Shown here in pieces: positions 1 through 13,656 of a stretch of DNA of 64,000 nucleotides. How positions within the stretch are numbered: position 1 is the first letter of the stretch; every line of letters begins with the position of its first letter. Below the pieces are notes generated by a model that made no database searches, was not told the DNA's origin, and saw only the letters and a program-made list of their open reading frames with translations. A program made the translations under genes and the position numbers. This stretch comes from Leucobacter weissii (lineage in GTDB: Bacteria > Actinomycetota > Actinomycetes > Actinomycetales > Microbacteriaceae): contig NZ_JAGDYM010000004.1 in NCBI RefSeq assembly GCF_017565745.1, positions 62,001-126,000 of the forward strand, in the 5' to 3' direction.

Positions 1-135
1 GACGGCCGTGCGAAGGTCGAGATCGCGCTCGCGAAGGGCAAGCGCGAGTACGACAAGCGGCAGACGCTGCGGGAGCAGCAGGATCGGCGCGAGGCCGAGC
101 GCGCGATCGCCTCCCGGCGCCGACTGGGGGAGTGA
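1..135 (+). CDS. smpB: SsrA-binding protein SmpB, C-terminal end (partial)
   Basis: The frame is open from the first base and ends at TGA 133-135, giving the last 44 residues of a protein cut by the window edge. The tail is strongly basic; its [13 protein letters not shown] segment followed by a run of Arg matches the C-terminal tail of SmpB. SmpB binds tmRNA and brings it to stalled ribosomes for trans-translation; the basic tail reads the empty mRNA channel. A clean hairpin follows, so this is the end of its transcription unit. The call rests on the tail alone. Confidence 0.85.
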   Translation, partial: DGRAKVEIALAKGKREYDKRQTLREQQDRREAERAIASRRRLGE

Positions 136-167
136 CGCTCGTCGAGGAGCGCCGCCGGGCAGACGAA

Positions 168-197
168 AGCGCCCCTGCCTGAACGGCGAGGGGCGCT
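168..197. terminator. Bidirectional terminator between smpB and rpsO
   Basis: A perfect 9-bp stem (AGCGCCCCT / AGGGGCGCT) closes a 12-nt loop between two convergent genes. It can stop transcription from either side. Confidence 0.75.
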
Positions 198-218
198 AAC
201 GCGGTGGTCGGTGTGCGC

Positions 219-488
219 CTATCGGCGCAAACCCAGGCGCTCGATGAGCGCGCGGTACCGATTGATGTCGATCTCCTGCAGGTAGCCGAGCAGGCGGCGG
301 CGCTGGCCGACGAGCAGCAGCAGACCGCGACGGGAGTGGTGGTCGTGCTTGTGGTCCTTCAGGTGCTCGGTGAGATCCTTGATGCGCTGGGTCAGCAGCG
401 CGACCTGCACCTCGGGGGAACCGGTATCACCGGGTGTGGTCGCGTACTCTTCGATGATCGCCTTCTTGGCTTCTGCGTTCAGTGCCAT
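219..488 (-). CDS. rpsO: 30S ribosomal protein S15
   Basis: The 89-aa product has the usual S15 length and its hallmarks: a [15 protein letters not shown] segment at about 22-36, then [16 protein letters not shown], then an RRRLLGYL motif near 63-70. S15 is a primary 16S rRNA binding protein of the 30S platform. The ATG at 488 is preceded by an AAAGGGGAGC ribosome binding site. The gene stands alone between two hairpins. A pnp gene often follows rpsO in other bacteria but is not beside it here. Confidence 0.98.
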   Translation of the reverse strand: MALNAEAKKAIIEEYATTPGDTGSPEVQVALLTQRIKDLTEHLKDHKHDHHSRRGLLLLVGQRRRLLGYLQEIDINRYRALIERLGLRR

Positions 489-575
489 GGGGCTCCCCTT
501 TCGTGTTGCTGCGCGGCGTCGGGAACCCGATGTTCCGACTCTCTCGATCCGCGGCCGTTCGACGGCAACCTGTCC

Positions 576-604
576 ATCCTAGCACTGGTGAGGTGGAGAG
601 CGAA
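576..604 (-). promoter_or_regulatory. Probable rpsO promoter
   Basis: On the minus strand a TAGGAT -10 hexamer (581-576) lies 17 bp downstream of a weak -35-like TTCGCT (604-599). The leader would be about 80 nt, long enough for S15 autoregulation, but I did not identify a defined pseudoknot. Confidence 0.5.
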
Positions 605-605
605 A

Positions 606-632
606 CGGCCCCGGGGATCCTCCCCGGGGCCG
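606..632 (-). terminator. Terminator of the aldehyde dehydrogenase gene
   Basis: A perfect 12-bp stem (CGGCCCCGGGGA and its complement) with a 3-nt loop is followed on the minus strand by TTTCGCTC. It separates the dehydrogenase from rpsO. Its short T-tract overlaps the -35 region proposed for rpsO. Confidence 0.75.
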
Positions 633-675
633 CACCCGTGTCGCCGCTCTGCGGTGTTCGCCGCGAGCTCCGGTA

Positions 676-2031
676 TTACTTCTCGGCGAAGCGGAAGAGC
701 TTCTTGTTGGCGAACTCGAGGAGGCCGACCTTGCCGAGCTCTCGCCCGTAGCCCGACTTCTTGACGCCGCCGAAGGGCACGTCCGCGCCCTCGAGGCCGG
801 CGGCGCCGATGAACACCATGCCCACGTCGAGCTGGGTGCCGACCCGCTCGGCGCGCTCGAGATCATCGCTGATGATGACGGAGCCGAGGCCGTAGGGCGA
901 GGAGTTGGCCAGCTCGATGGCCTCCTCATCGCTGGAGACCTTGTAGAGCTGCGCGACCGGGCCGAACAGCTCCTGGCTGTAGACGTCCATCGACGGGGTG
1001 ACCCCGCCGATCACGGTCGGGGTGTAGACGTTCCCGTCGGGCTCGCCGCCGCCCACGAGCACCTCGGCGCCCTGCTCGATCGCGCCCTGCACCTGCGAGC
1101 TCAGGGTCTTGGTCGCGCCGGCGGAGGAGAGGGGGCCGAAATCTGCGCCGTAGCTCTGACCGCCGATGGCCTCGAGGAACTTCTTCGAGAACTCGTCGTA
1201 GTACTTGTCGAGCACCACGATGCGCTTCGAGCCGTTGCACGCCTGTCCGGTGTTCTCCATGCGTCCGCCGACCGCGTGCTCGACCGCGTGGTCGAGGTCG
1301 TCGGTATCGAGCACGAGGAACACGTCGGAGCCGCCCAGCTCGAGCACGCACTTCTTGAGGTGCTTGCCGGCCTGCTCGGCAACGATCGCGCCGGCGCGCT
1401 CCGAGCCGGTCAGCGAGACGCCCTGCACGCGGTCATCCGCGATGATGTCGGCGATCTGATCGTGGGTGGCGAACACGTTCACGTATGCGCCCTCGGGGAA
1501 CCCGGCGTCTCGGAACAGCTTCTCGAGCGCGAGCGCGGACTCGGGGCACTGAGCGGCGTGCTTCAGGACCACGGTGTTGCCGAGGATCAGGTTCGGCACC
1601 GCGAAGCGGGCGACCTGGTAGTACGGGTAGTTCCACGGCATGATGCCGAGGATCACGCCGATGCCCTGGAAACGGAAGAAGGTCTTCAGCCCGTCCTCGA
1701 CCTCCAGGTGCTCGTCGGCGAGCCACTTCTCCGCGTTCTGCGCGAAGGCCGCGGTGATGGCGCCCGAGAACTCCGCCTCGCCCACGGACTGGTCGAGCGG
1801 CTTGCCCATCTCGCGGTTGATGATCGCGCCGAGTTCGTCCTTGCGCTCTTCGAACAGCTCCGCGGCGCGCTGCGCGAGGGCGGCGCGCTCGGCGACGGTG
1901 GTGGTGCGCGACCACTCGGAGTAGGTCTTCTGCGTCGAGGCGAGCGCGGCCTCGATCTCCTCGGAGGTGGCATCGGGGTACTCGGCGAGGGTCTCGCCGG
2001 TAGCCGGATTGATGACGGCGAACGTAGCCAT
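676..2031 (-). CDS. NAD(P)-dependent aldehyde dehydrogenase, succinate-semialdehyde type
   Basis: A 451-aa aldehyde dehydrogenase. Catalytic residues are visible: Asn134 (PWNYP), Lys157, the general base Glu231 (LELGGSD) and the nucleophile Cys265 (TGQACNGS). The N-terminus (ATFAVINPATGE) and overall pattern resemble GabD/Sad enzymes, which oxidise succinate semialdehyde to succinate in GABA and polyamine breakdown. The start at 2031 is chosen over an upstream in-frame start because AGAAGGAGC lies 9 nt before this ATG. It is monocistronic. Given the amine oxidases and polyamine-type transporter later in the window, a role at the end of amine catabolism is reasonable, but substrate specificity cannot be read from sequence. 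Confidence 0.88.
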   Translation of the reverse strand: MATFAVINPATGETLAEYPDATSEEIEAALASTQKTYSEWSRTTTVAERAALAQRAAELFEERKDELGAIINREMGKPLDQSVGEAEFSGAITAAFAQNAEKWLADEHLEVEDGLKTFFRFQGIGVILGIMPWNYPYYQVARFAVPNLILGNTVVLKHAAQCPESALALEKLFRDAGFPEGAYVNVFATHDQIADIIADDRVQGVSLTGSERAGAIVAEQAGKHLKKCVLELGGSDVFLVLDTDDLDHAVEHAVGGRMENTGQACNGSKRIVVLDKYYDEFSKKFLEAIGGQSYGADFGPLSSAGATKTLSSQVQGAIEQGAEVLVGGGEPDGNVYTPTVIGGVTPSMDVYSQELFGPVAQLYKVSSDEEAIELANSSPYGLGSVIISDDLERAERVGTQLDVGMVFIGAAGLEGADVPFGGVKKSGYGRELGKVGLLEFANKKLFRFAEK

Positions 2032-2129
2032 GGGGACGTGCTCCTTCTGAACGGCGTTGTTGGGGTCGAAGCCAGTCTGGCACACCTCGCGGCGCAACTC
2101 TATCTTTTCGAAAAACCTCCGGCTGATTC

Positions 2130-2156
2130 ACACCTGCAGGCGAAATCGCCCGTGTG
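2130..2156 (-). terminator. Possible terminator downstream of the MFS gene
   Basis: A nested hairpin pairs CACAC/GTGTG outside and GGCGA/TCGCC inside. It sits just past the end of the 2191-3402 gene and upstream of the dehydrogenase, with a TTTTT run further along the minus strand (2115-2111). A near-identical 16-mer beginning GGCTGA occurs at 2121 and 2184 (14/16 matches), so a regulatory role is also possible. Confidence 0.4.
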
Positions 2157-2190
2157 CTTAGGTGAAATCGACGGAATCGGTCGGGCTGAA

Positions 2191-3402
2191 TCACCCCTGA
2201 TGGGGCAGCTGGATCGGCGCGGTATCGGGGATCGGCGTCGCATCGCGCCCGCGCAGGTCGGGCAGCCAGGGCACGCTGATCGCGGCGGTGACCGCCGTGA
2301 TGACCAGCAGCAGCGCCGACACCGCGATCCCGCCGTTGCCCCCGGCCACGTCGATCGCGACTCCGGCGAGGGCGGACCCCATGGCGACGCCGACGAGCAT
2401 GCCGGTTCCGACCCAGCCGTAGGCCTCGGCGGTCTCCGAGAACTTGACCGTGGCGCTGACCGACGAGTACAGCGCGGCGAAGAACGGCGCGACCCCGATG
2501 CCGCCGACGAAGAGGGCCGCGGCCAGCCAGTAGGGGTCGGAGCTGAGCAGGCAGAGCGCCGTCCCGACCAGCACGATGACGGAGCGCCAGAACATCGACC
2601 ATCTGCGCACGGCGCGGTGCCCGAGGAGCAGGCCGCCGAGGATGGATCCCACCGAGAAGATCGCGAGCAGGATGCCGGATTCGATCCCGCCGTGCCCGAA
2701 GGCGGCGACGATGCCCGCCTCGAGCGCGGCGAAGGACGCCACGAAGAAGAAGTTCCCGATGGTCGCGATGAGCACGGTGGGCTGCGCGAGGACCGCGCCG
2801 AAGCGCCGGCGCGCCGGCGGGATCTGCACGCGGCCGATCTCGGGGCTGTAGGTGAACCACAGTCCGCCGCCGAGCATGAACAGCGCGGCGAGCAGCAGGC
2901 CCCACACGGTGCTGAGCTGCCCCGAGACGAACACCGCGACCACGGGGCCGATGACCCAGATGATCTCCTGGGCCGAGGCGTCGAGCGAGAAGAGCGCCGA
3001 CACCTGCTTGCCGGGCACCAGCTTCGGATAGACCGTTCTGACGGCCGGGGTGACCGGGGGCGTCGTCAGGCCGAGCGCGAAGGCGAGGGGGGTGAGCACG
3101 ACGAGGGGGAGCTGCGTCAGTGCCAGGGTGGTGAGCAGCGCCGTGCATACGATCGAGGTGGTCAGGAGCACGGGGCGCATGCCCAGTCGGCCCATCAGGC
3201 GCCCGGCGAGCGGACCCGAGATGGCCTGCCCGATGCTCTGCGCGGCGAGGACGATGCCCGCCGCGGTGTAGTTGCCGTAGGCGAGCTGGATGTGCAGCAG
3301 CACGATGATGGACAGCATGCCGAACGGGAACCTCGCGGTCAGCTGCGCGAGGAGGATCCGATAGACGCCCGGGTTGCGCCCCAGGTCCCGATAGATGCCC
3401 AC
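2191..3402 (-). CDS. Major facilitator superfamily transporter
   Basis: A 403-aa polytopic membrane protein with about 12 hydrophobic segments. A typical MFS loop after the second helix (GRLMGRLGMRP) and a central hydrophilic stretch near residues 190-205 split it into two six-helix halves. It probably uses the proton gradient to export a small molecule; the substrate cannot be inferred. The GTG start at 3402 has no Shine-Dalgarno but lies 6 nt after a TAGACT -10 hexamer, so the message is likely leaderless. Neighbours are functionally unrelated. Confidence 0.85.
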   Translation of the reverse strand: MGIYRDLGRNPGVYRILLAQLTARFPFGMLSIIVLLHIQLAYGNYTAAGIVLAAQSIGQAISGPLAGRLMGRLGMRPVLLTTSIVCTALLTTLALTQLPLVVLTPLAFALGLTTPPVTPAVRTVYPKLVPGKQVSALFSLDASAQEIIWVIGPVVAVFVSGQLSTVWGLLLAALFMLGGGLWFTYSPEIGRVQIPPARRRFGAVLAQPTVLIATIGNFFFVASFAALEAGIVAAFGHGGIESGILLAIFSVGSILGGLLLGHRAVRRWSMFWRSVIVLVGTALCLLSSDPYWLAAALFVGGIGVAPFFAALYSSVSATVKFSETAEAYGWVGTGMLVGVAMGSALAGVAIDVAGGNGGIAVSALLLVITAVTAAISVPWLPDLRGRDATPIPDTAPIQLPHQG

Positions 3403-3408
3403 CAGCAG

Positions 3409-3414
3409 AGTCTA
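3409..3414 (-). promoter_or_regulatory. -10 hexamer of a leaderless promoter (MFS gene)
   Basis: TAGACT on the minus strand ends 6 nt before the GTG at 3402. No convincing -35 is seen. Confidence 0.5.
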
Positions 3415-3523
3415 GCCTCGGATTCCGCAACTTTCGAGCTGGATCTGCAAGGAATCAGTGGCGATTCCCGCGATTCACGAATGCGATGGACCGCTCGCGG
3501 TTCGACCCGTTCGGCCCGCGGTC

Positions 3524-3552
3524 TTGGTCGCGGGGCTCGGCGGGGTTACCGT
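3524..3552 (+). promoter_or_regulatory. Leaderless promoter of the 54-aa ORF
   Basis: TTGGTC (-35), a 17-bp spacer and TACCGT (-10, 3547-3552) are followed by exactly 6 nt and the ATG at 3559. This is the best-formed -35/-10 pair among the leaderless starts in the window. Confidence 0.6.
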
Positions 3553-3558
3553 TGAACC

Positions 3559-3723
3559 ATGGAGAACGGAACCGAGCGGGAAGAGCAGGAGGCGGAGCTC
3601 GCCGCCGACCTCGAGGAGATCTGGCAGCAGGAGTCGCCGCAGACGGCGAAGCGCACCGAGTTCGCCGATCAGGTGGACGGCGAGCTCGGCACCCGCGAGG
3701 GCGCCGAGGCCGACGAGGACTGA
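3559..3723 (+). CDS. Small acidic protein of unknown function (54 aa)
   Basis: ATG to TGA encodes 54 residues, about a third of them Asp or Glu, with one Trp (W22) and no cysteine or membrane segment. The start coincides with a well-placed leaderless promoter (TTGGTC-N17-TACCGT-N6-ATG), which is the main reason to believe it is a gene. It ends a few bases before the convergent 3' end of hrpA, with no obvious terminator between. I recognise no family. The strong charge and short length suggest a soluble, possibly disordered protein. Confidence 0.6.
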   Translation: MENGTEREEQEAELAADLEEIWQQESPQTAKRTEFADQVDGELGTREGAEADED

Positions 3724-3730
3724 TCCCGCA

Positions 3731-8666
<4,936 letters not shown>

Positions 8667-8726
8667 CCCGGTGCCCGCGGATCCTTCGCACGGACCAGCC
8701 GTGCTCTCAACGGTGGAGGAGCATCG

Positions 8727-9563
8727 ATGACCACGCACCGCCCATCGCGCGCGATGCCCGCCGCGGGCGTCGCGCTCGCGCTGGCGCTCGGATCGCTCGT
8801 CTCGGGTGCGGCCACGGCCGCGGTGGCGCTGCCGGTCTCGTCTCCGGCGGCGGCCGTCGCGATCGTTCCCGGCCCCGCGATCGCCCCGGTGGTCGCGAAG
8901 AAGTCGAAGAAGTCGAAGAAGTCGAAGAAGTCGAAGAAGCCCAGGATCACGGTCTCGAAGAGGCTGAAGACGGGCACCTGGTACAAGAATCAGGCCCCCA
9001 AGCGCATCGGATACGACTATCGCCTGCCGTTGCTCACGGGCGCGAAGGCGAAGGCGAAGAAGAGATTCAACGCCAAGGTCGACCAGCTGGTCAGGGCCGA
9101 ACGGCGCTCGCTGGTGAGGTGGCGGAGCGGGGGATACTCGCCGGACGACGTTCTCTACGCCACGTACAAGGACGGCAGCGCGCACTTCTCCATGCGGCCC
9201 AAGGTGAGCCGGTACAAGAACTACGTCAGCGCGACCCTGCTCTTCGACACGAATCCGAACATCGGCGGCGTGTCGCAGCAGAACTCGCCCACCGTGACCG
9301 TCGACGCGCGCACGGGAAAGACGGCGAAGCTCTCGCGCTTCACCAAGCTCTCTACGGCCGAGCTGAAACGACTCGCCTACCGGAGCGCCGTGCGCGAATA
9401 CGGGGCCGACTCGATCTGGCCGAGGTCCGCGAAGGAGATGCCGAAGCTGGATAGCTTCCAGGTGAGCGGCACGGGCATCAGGTTCTGGTTCAGCCGCTAC
9501 GAGCTCGCTGCAGGGGCCTACGGGAACACCTCGGCGTTCGTCGGCTGGTCGAAGTTGCGGTGA
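8727..9563 (+). CDS. Secreted Lys-rich protein with RsiV/DUF3298-like C-terminus
   Basis: A 278-aa protein with a Sec signal peptide (hydrophobic about 10-32, AATAAVA near the cleavage region). A low-complexity block follows at about 58-72 where SKK is repeated four times. The rest is very basic. The C-terminal half has the pattern of RsiV/DUF3298 domains: a VTVDARTGKTAKL strand, a SRFTKLST helix start, and an ending GIRFWFSRYELAAGAYG. Such domains are extracytoplasmic, and RsiV itself binds lysozyme. No sigma factor is adjacent, so a function should not be assumed. GGTGGAGGAG lies before the ATG. The nucleotide repeat (GAAGTC/GAA units at 8899-8939) may be slippage-prone. Confidence 0.7.
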   Translation: MTTHRPSRAMPAAGVALALALGSLVSGAATAAVALPVSSPAAAVAIVPGPAIAPVVAKKSKKSKKSKKSKKPRITVSKRLKTGTWYKNQAPKRIGYDYRLPLLTGAKAKAKKRFNAKVDQLVRAERRSLVRWRSGGYSPDDVLYATYKDGSAHFSMRPKVSRYKNYVSATLLFDTNPNIGGVSQQNSPTVTVDARTGKTAKLSRFTKLSTAELKRLAYRSAVREYGADSIWPRSAKEMPKLDSFQVSGTGIRFWFSRYELAAGAYGNTSAFVGWSKLR

Positions 9564-11048
<1,485 letters not shown>

Positions 11049-11106
11049 CGCGGTTCATCGTGATCGCCCCGAGCCCGTCGGAGGGGCGGTCTCGGAGACG
11101 ACAAAG

Positions 11107-11165
11107 CGCAACCCCCGCCCCTTCGACGAGGCTTCCTGAGCTCGTCGACGGGGGCGGGGGTTGCG
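11107..11165. terminator. Large bidirectional terminator between argG and whiB
   Basis: CGCAACCCCCGCCCC pairs with GGGGCGGGGGTTGCG (15 bp). A G-U pair, one bulge and a further 8-bp stem TCGACGAG/CTCGTCGA follow, with a 10-nt loop. Its interior contains the CCCTTCGAC-type repeat also found inside hrpA and in the dipeptide transporter operon; a second degenerate copy lies at about 11065-11087. Confidence 0.85.
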
Positions 11166-11182
11166 ACTGCGGAACCGCGCCT

Positions 11183-11431
11183 TCAGCTCGCGCGACGGGC
11201 GCGGGCCGCGCGACGCTTGAGGGCGCGGCGCTCGTCCTCGCTCAGACCGCCCCAGACCCCGGAGTCCTGGCCGGTGTCCATCGCGTACTGCAGGCACATC
11301 TCGGTGACGGTGCAGCGGGCGCACACCGCCTTCGCGCGGTCGATCTGGTCGACCGCCGGCCCGGTGTTGCCGACCGGGAAGAAGAGCTCGGGGTCGACGG
11401 TGAGACAAGCGGCCTGTTCGCGCCAATCCAT
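11183..11431 (-). CDS. whiB1: WhiB-family iron-sulfur transcriptional regulator (WhiB1-like)
   Basis: An 82-aa WhiB protein. The four [4Fe-4S] ligands are Cys9, Cys37, Cys40 and Cys46. They are followed by the GVWGG turn, SEDERRALKRR and a basic Arg/Ala tail that binds DNA. The opening MDWREQAACL...DPELFFPVGN closely follows WhiB1, which in mycobacteria binds the primary sigma factor and senses NO through its cluster. The start at 11431 is supported by AGAGGAGG 7 nt upstream; a longer frame to 11503 lacks such support. Orthology to WhiB1 rather than another Wbl paralogue is inferred from sequence pattern. Confidence 0.93.
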   Translation of the reverse strand: MDWREQAACLTVDPELFFPVGNTGPAVDQIDRAKAVCARCTVTEMCLQYAMDTGQDSGVWGGLSEDERRALKRRAARARRAS

Positions 11432-11628
11432 GGGTGTTCCTCCTCTGTGCGTGTGCACGCGCGCGAAAACCGCTGATGGCCGATAGCCTGGATTTCGCGC
11501 CAAATGCTGACATGTGGGCTGAGCATGCTCACAGCGGCGTGCGCGAAACTCGATGAATATATGTTTCCATGAAGTAACAGGTTAATCAATAGTTAATTTT
11601 TGGAACTGCCTGAGAGGAAGCTGACCGC
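11432..11628. promoter_or_regulatory. Divergent promoter region between whiB and a membrane protein gene
   Basis: This 197-bp stretch contains one of the few AT-rich patches in the window (about 11551-11602, with GTTAATCAATAGTTAATTTTT). Divergent promoters are expected here. I could not fix a -35/-10 pair for either side with confidence. Confidence 0.5.
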
Positions 11629-12021
11629 ATGGAGAACTCGGCCCCGGTGCCCGGCCCGCGCATCGCCTGGACGACGCTCCTCGTCCTCCTCGCCGCCGAG
11701 GCGCTCGGCGGTCTCGTACTCGTGGTGAGCGCGATCGGGGGACTGGTCGCGGCCTCGGCCGAGCCGCTCGGCCAGCGGCTCAGCGTGTTCCTGGCGCTCG
11801 TGATCGGATGGCTCTGGGTCTGCGCGACGCTCGCCGGAGCCCTGCGGTCGCGAGCGCCGTGGTCCCGCGGATCCGCGATCACCATTCACGTGCTGCTGTT
11901 CGCCGCCGGAACCGGGATCCTGCAGCTCTCGCTCGCCGACCCCCGGCTCGGCTGGGTGCTCGTGCTGATGTCGCTCGCCGGCTTCTTCGCCGCTCTGCTC
12001 GCGAAGCCCTCGCCGCGCTGA
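11629..12021 (+). CDS. Small integral membrane protein, unknown function
   Basis: A 130-aa hydrophobic protein with four predicted transmembrane helices (about 13-38, 50-68, 82-100 and 105-124) and short loops. It has no catalytic or binding motif I recognise. A purine-rich site (GAGAGGAAG) precedes the ATG at 11629. It is divergent from whiB and convergent with bcp, and ends at a strong bidirectional terminator. Small four-helix proteins like this are common in actinobacterial genomes. Confidence 0.75.
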   Translation: MENSAPVPGPRIAWTTLLVLLAAEALGGLVLVVSAIGGLVAASAEPLGQRLSVFLALVIGWLWVCATLAGALRSRAPWSRGSAITIHVLLFAAGTGILQLSLADPRLGWVLVLMSLAGFFAALLAKPSPR

Positions 12022-12035
12022 GGGCGCTCGGGCCG

Positions 12036-12063
12036 CCGACGTCCGGGCAAACCCGGACGTCGG
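12036..12063. terminator. Bidirectional terminator
   Basis: A perfect 12-bp stem CCGACGTCCGGG / CCCGGACGTCGG with a 4-nt CAAA loop lies between the convergent membrane-protein gene and bcp. Confidence 0.85.
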
Positions 12064-12070
12064 AACGGGC

Positions 12071-12544
12071 TCAGACCTCGAGGAGTTTGCGGATGCGCGC
12101 CACGTGCCCGGTGGCCTTGACGTTGTAGAGCGCGTGCGCCACCCGCCCCTCCTCGTCGATGACGAAGGTGGAGCGGATCACACCCTGGACGATGCGCCCG
12201 TAGTTCTTCTTCTCGCCGAAGGCGCCGTAGGCGGTCAGCACGCTGCGGTCCTCGTCGGCCAGCAGCGGGTAGTCGAGGTGCTCGGTCTCGGCGAACCGCT
12301 TCTGCTTCTCGGGGGCGTCGGGCGAGATGCCGAGCACCGTGTACCCCGCTGCGCGCAGCGGCTCGATCGAGTCGCGGAAATCGCAGGCCTCGGTGGTGCA
12401 TCCCGGCGTCAGCGCCGCGGGGTAGGCGAAGAGGATCACGCGCCGCCCTCGCAGGCCGGAGAGCGAGACCGTGCCGCCGTCCTGATCGACGAGGGAGAAA
12501 TCGGGGGCGGGGGATCCGGCTTCGAGCACGACCTTCTCAGACAT
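12071..12544 (-). CDS. bcp: Thioredoxin-dependent thiol peroxidase (Bcp/PrxQ peroxiredoxin)
   Basis: A 157-aa peroxiredoxin of the BCP subfamily. The peroxidatic Cys49 and resolving Cys54 occur in TPGCTTEACDFRD, the CX4C spacing of atypical two-Cys BCPs. It reduces hydroperoxides with thioredoxin. The residue before the TPGC motif is Leu. The start at 12544 has no Shine-Dalgarno but has TAGGCT followed by exactly 6 nt, so the message is probably leaderless. Closeness to the thiol-stress SigR/RsrA genes fits function, but no SigR-type promoter is seen directly upstream. Confidence 0.96.
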   Translation of the reverse strand: MSEKVVLEAGSPAPDFSLVDQDGGTVSLSGLRGRRVILFAYPAALTPGCTTEACDFRDSIEPLRAAGYTVLGISPDAPEKQKRFAETEHLDYPLLADEDRSVLTAYGAFGEKKNYGRIVQGVIRSTFVIDEEGRVAHALYNVKATGHVARIRKLLEV

Positions 12545-12550
12545 GCCCCA

Positions 12551-12556
12551 AGCCTA
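12551..12556 (-). promoter_or_regulatory. -10 hexamer of a leaderless promoter (bcp)
   Basis: TAGGCT on the minus strand ends 6 nt before the ATG at 12544. Confidence 0.5.
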
Positions 12557-12582
12557 TCGCCGCCGGTCGCCTCGCGCGCGCG

Positions 12583-13650
12583 TCAGCGCAGCAGCCTCCG
12601 CAGGGACTCGACCCTCCCGGCGCCCGCCGCGTCCAGCCGGCCGTCGGCTATGGCGGCGTCCAGCTCGCAATCGGGCGCGCCGGCGAGGTGGGTGCAGCCC
12701 CGGGGGCACTCGTCGATGATGGGTGCGAGATCGGGGAGGCCGCGCAGCAGGCCGTCGCCCGTCACGTGCCCGAGGCCGAAGGATCTCACACCGGGCGTGT
12801 CGATGACCCACCCGTGGTCGTCGTCCGCGGGGCGGGCGTCGGCGCCGCGGTCTCCGGCTCCTCCGGGGGTGCTCACCCGGAGCGCGATCGACGACGACGA
12901 CGTGTGCCGTCCGCGGCCGGTGACCTCGTTGACGTGCCCGGTCGCGCGATCCGCGTCGGGGACCAGCGCATTGATCAGGGTGGACTTGCCGACTCCCGAG
13001 TGGCCGACGAAGACGGTCGTCTTCCCCGCGAGGGCCGCGCGCAGCTGGGCGAGCGGTTCGGCGCCCGTCCCGGAGCGGATCACGGGGACGTCGAGCGCGG
13101 CGAAGTTCGCGAGGAACGGCTCCGGGTCGGCGAGGTCGGTCTTGGTGATGCAGATCAGCGGGGAGATGCCCGCGTCGTAGGCGGCGACCAGATAGCGATC
13201 CACCAGGCGCACTCTCGGCTCCGGATTCGCCGCGGCCACCACGATCAGCATCTGGTCGGCGTTCGCGACCATCACGCGCTCGATCCGGTCGCTGTCATCG
13301 GCGCTGCGCCGCAGCACCGTGCGCCGCTCCTCGAGCCCGACGATGCGCGCGAGGGTGCCCTCCTCGCCGCTGACATCCCCGACGAGTTGCGCCCGATCGC
13401 CGATGACGATGGGGGTGCTGCGCAGTTCGCGGGCGCGGGCGGCGGTGACGGTCGTCCCGTCGACGAGGACCGTGTAGCGGCCGCGATCCACGGCGACCAC
13501 CATCCCGACGACCGCGTCCGCGTGCTCGGGGCGGCGCTTGGTCCGGGGGCGGTTCGATTTCGGGTTCGGCCGCTGCCTCACGCGGTGGTCGGCGTACTCG
13601 GCGTAGGGGCCGTCGAGTTCCGTCTCGTCGTCGGGAGGGAGCCAGCTCAC
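12583..13650 (-). CDS. rsgA: Ribosome small subunit-dependent GTPase A
   Basis: A 355-aa circularly permuted GTPase acting in late 30S assembly. An N-terminal OB-fold comes first (about 45-110). The G motifs then appear in permuted order: G4 TKTD at 169-172, the P-loop GHSGVGKS at 216-223 and G3 DTPG at 284-287. The zinc site is Cys315, Cys319, His321 and Cys328. It starts with GTG 6 bp after the aroA stop and has little space for its own promoter, so it is co-transcribed and probably translationally linked with aroA. The aroA-rsgA pair facing a SigR operon is a recurring actinobacterial arrangement. Confidence 0.96.
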   Translation of the reverse strand: MSWLPPDDETELDGPYAEYADHRVRQRPNPKSNRPRTKRRPEHADAVVGMVVAVDRGRYTVLVDGTTVTAARARELRSTPIVIGDRAQLVGDVSGEEGTLARIVGLEERRTVLRRSADDSDRIERVMVANADQMLIVVAAANPEPRVRLVDRYLVAAYDAGISPLICITKTDLADPEPFLANFAALDVPVIRSGTGAEPLAQLRAALAGKTTVFVGHSGVGKSTLINALVPDADRATGHVNEVTGRGRHTSSSSIALRVSTPGGAGDRGADARPADDDHGWVIDTPGVRSFGLGHVTGDGLLRGLPDLAPIIDECPRGCTHLAGAPDCELDAAIADGRLDAAGAGRVESLRRLLR

Positions 13651-13656
13651 CGGCGC

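Noticed and set aside
1276..3555. Plus-strand frame of about 760 codons spanning the dehydrogenase and MFS genes
   Set aside because: Shadow frame across two unrelated minus-strand genes and their intergenic gap.
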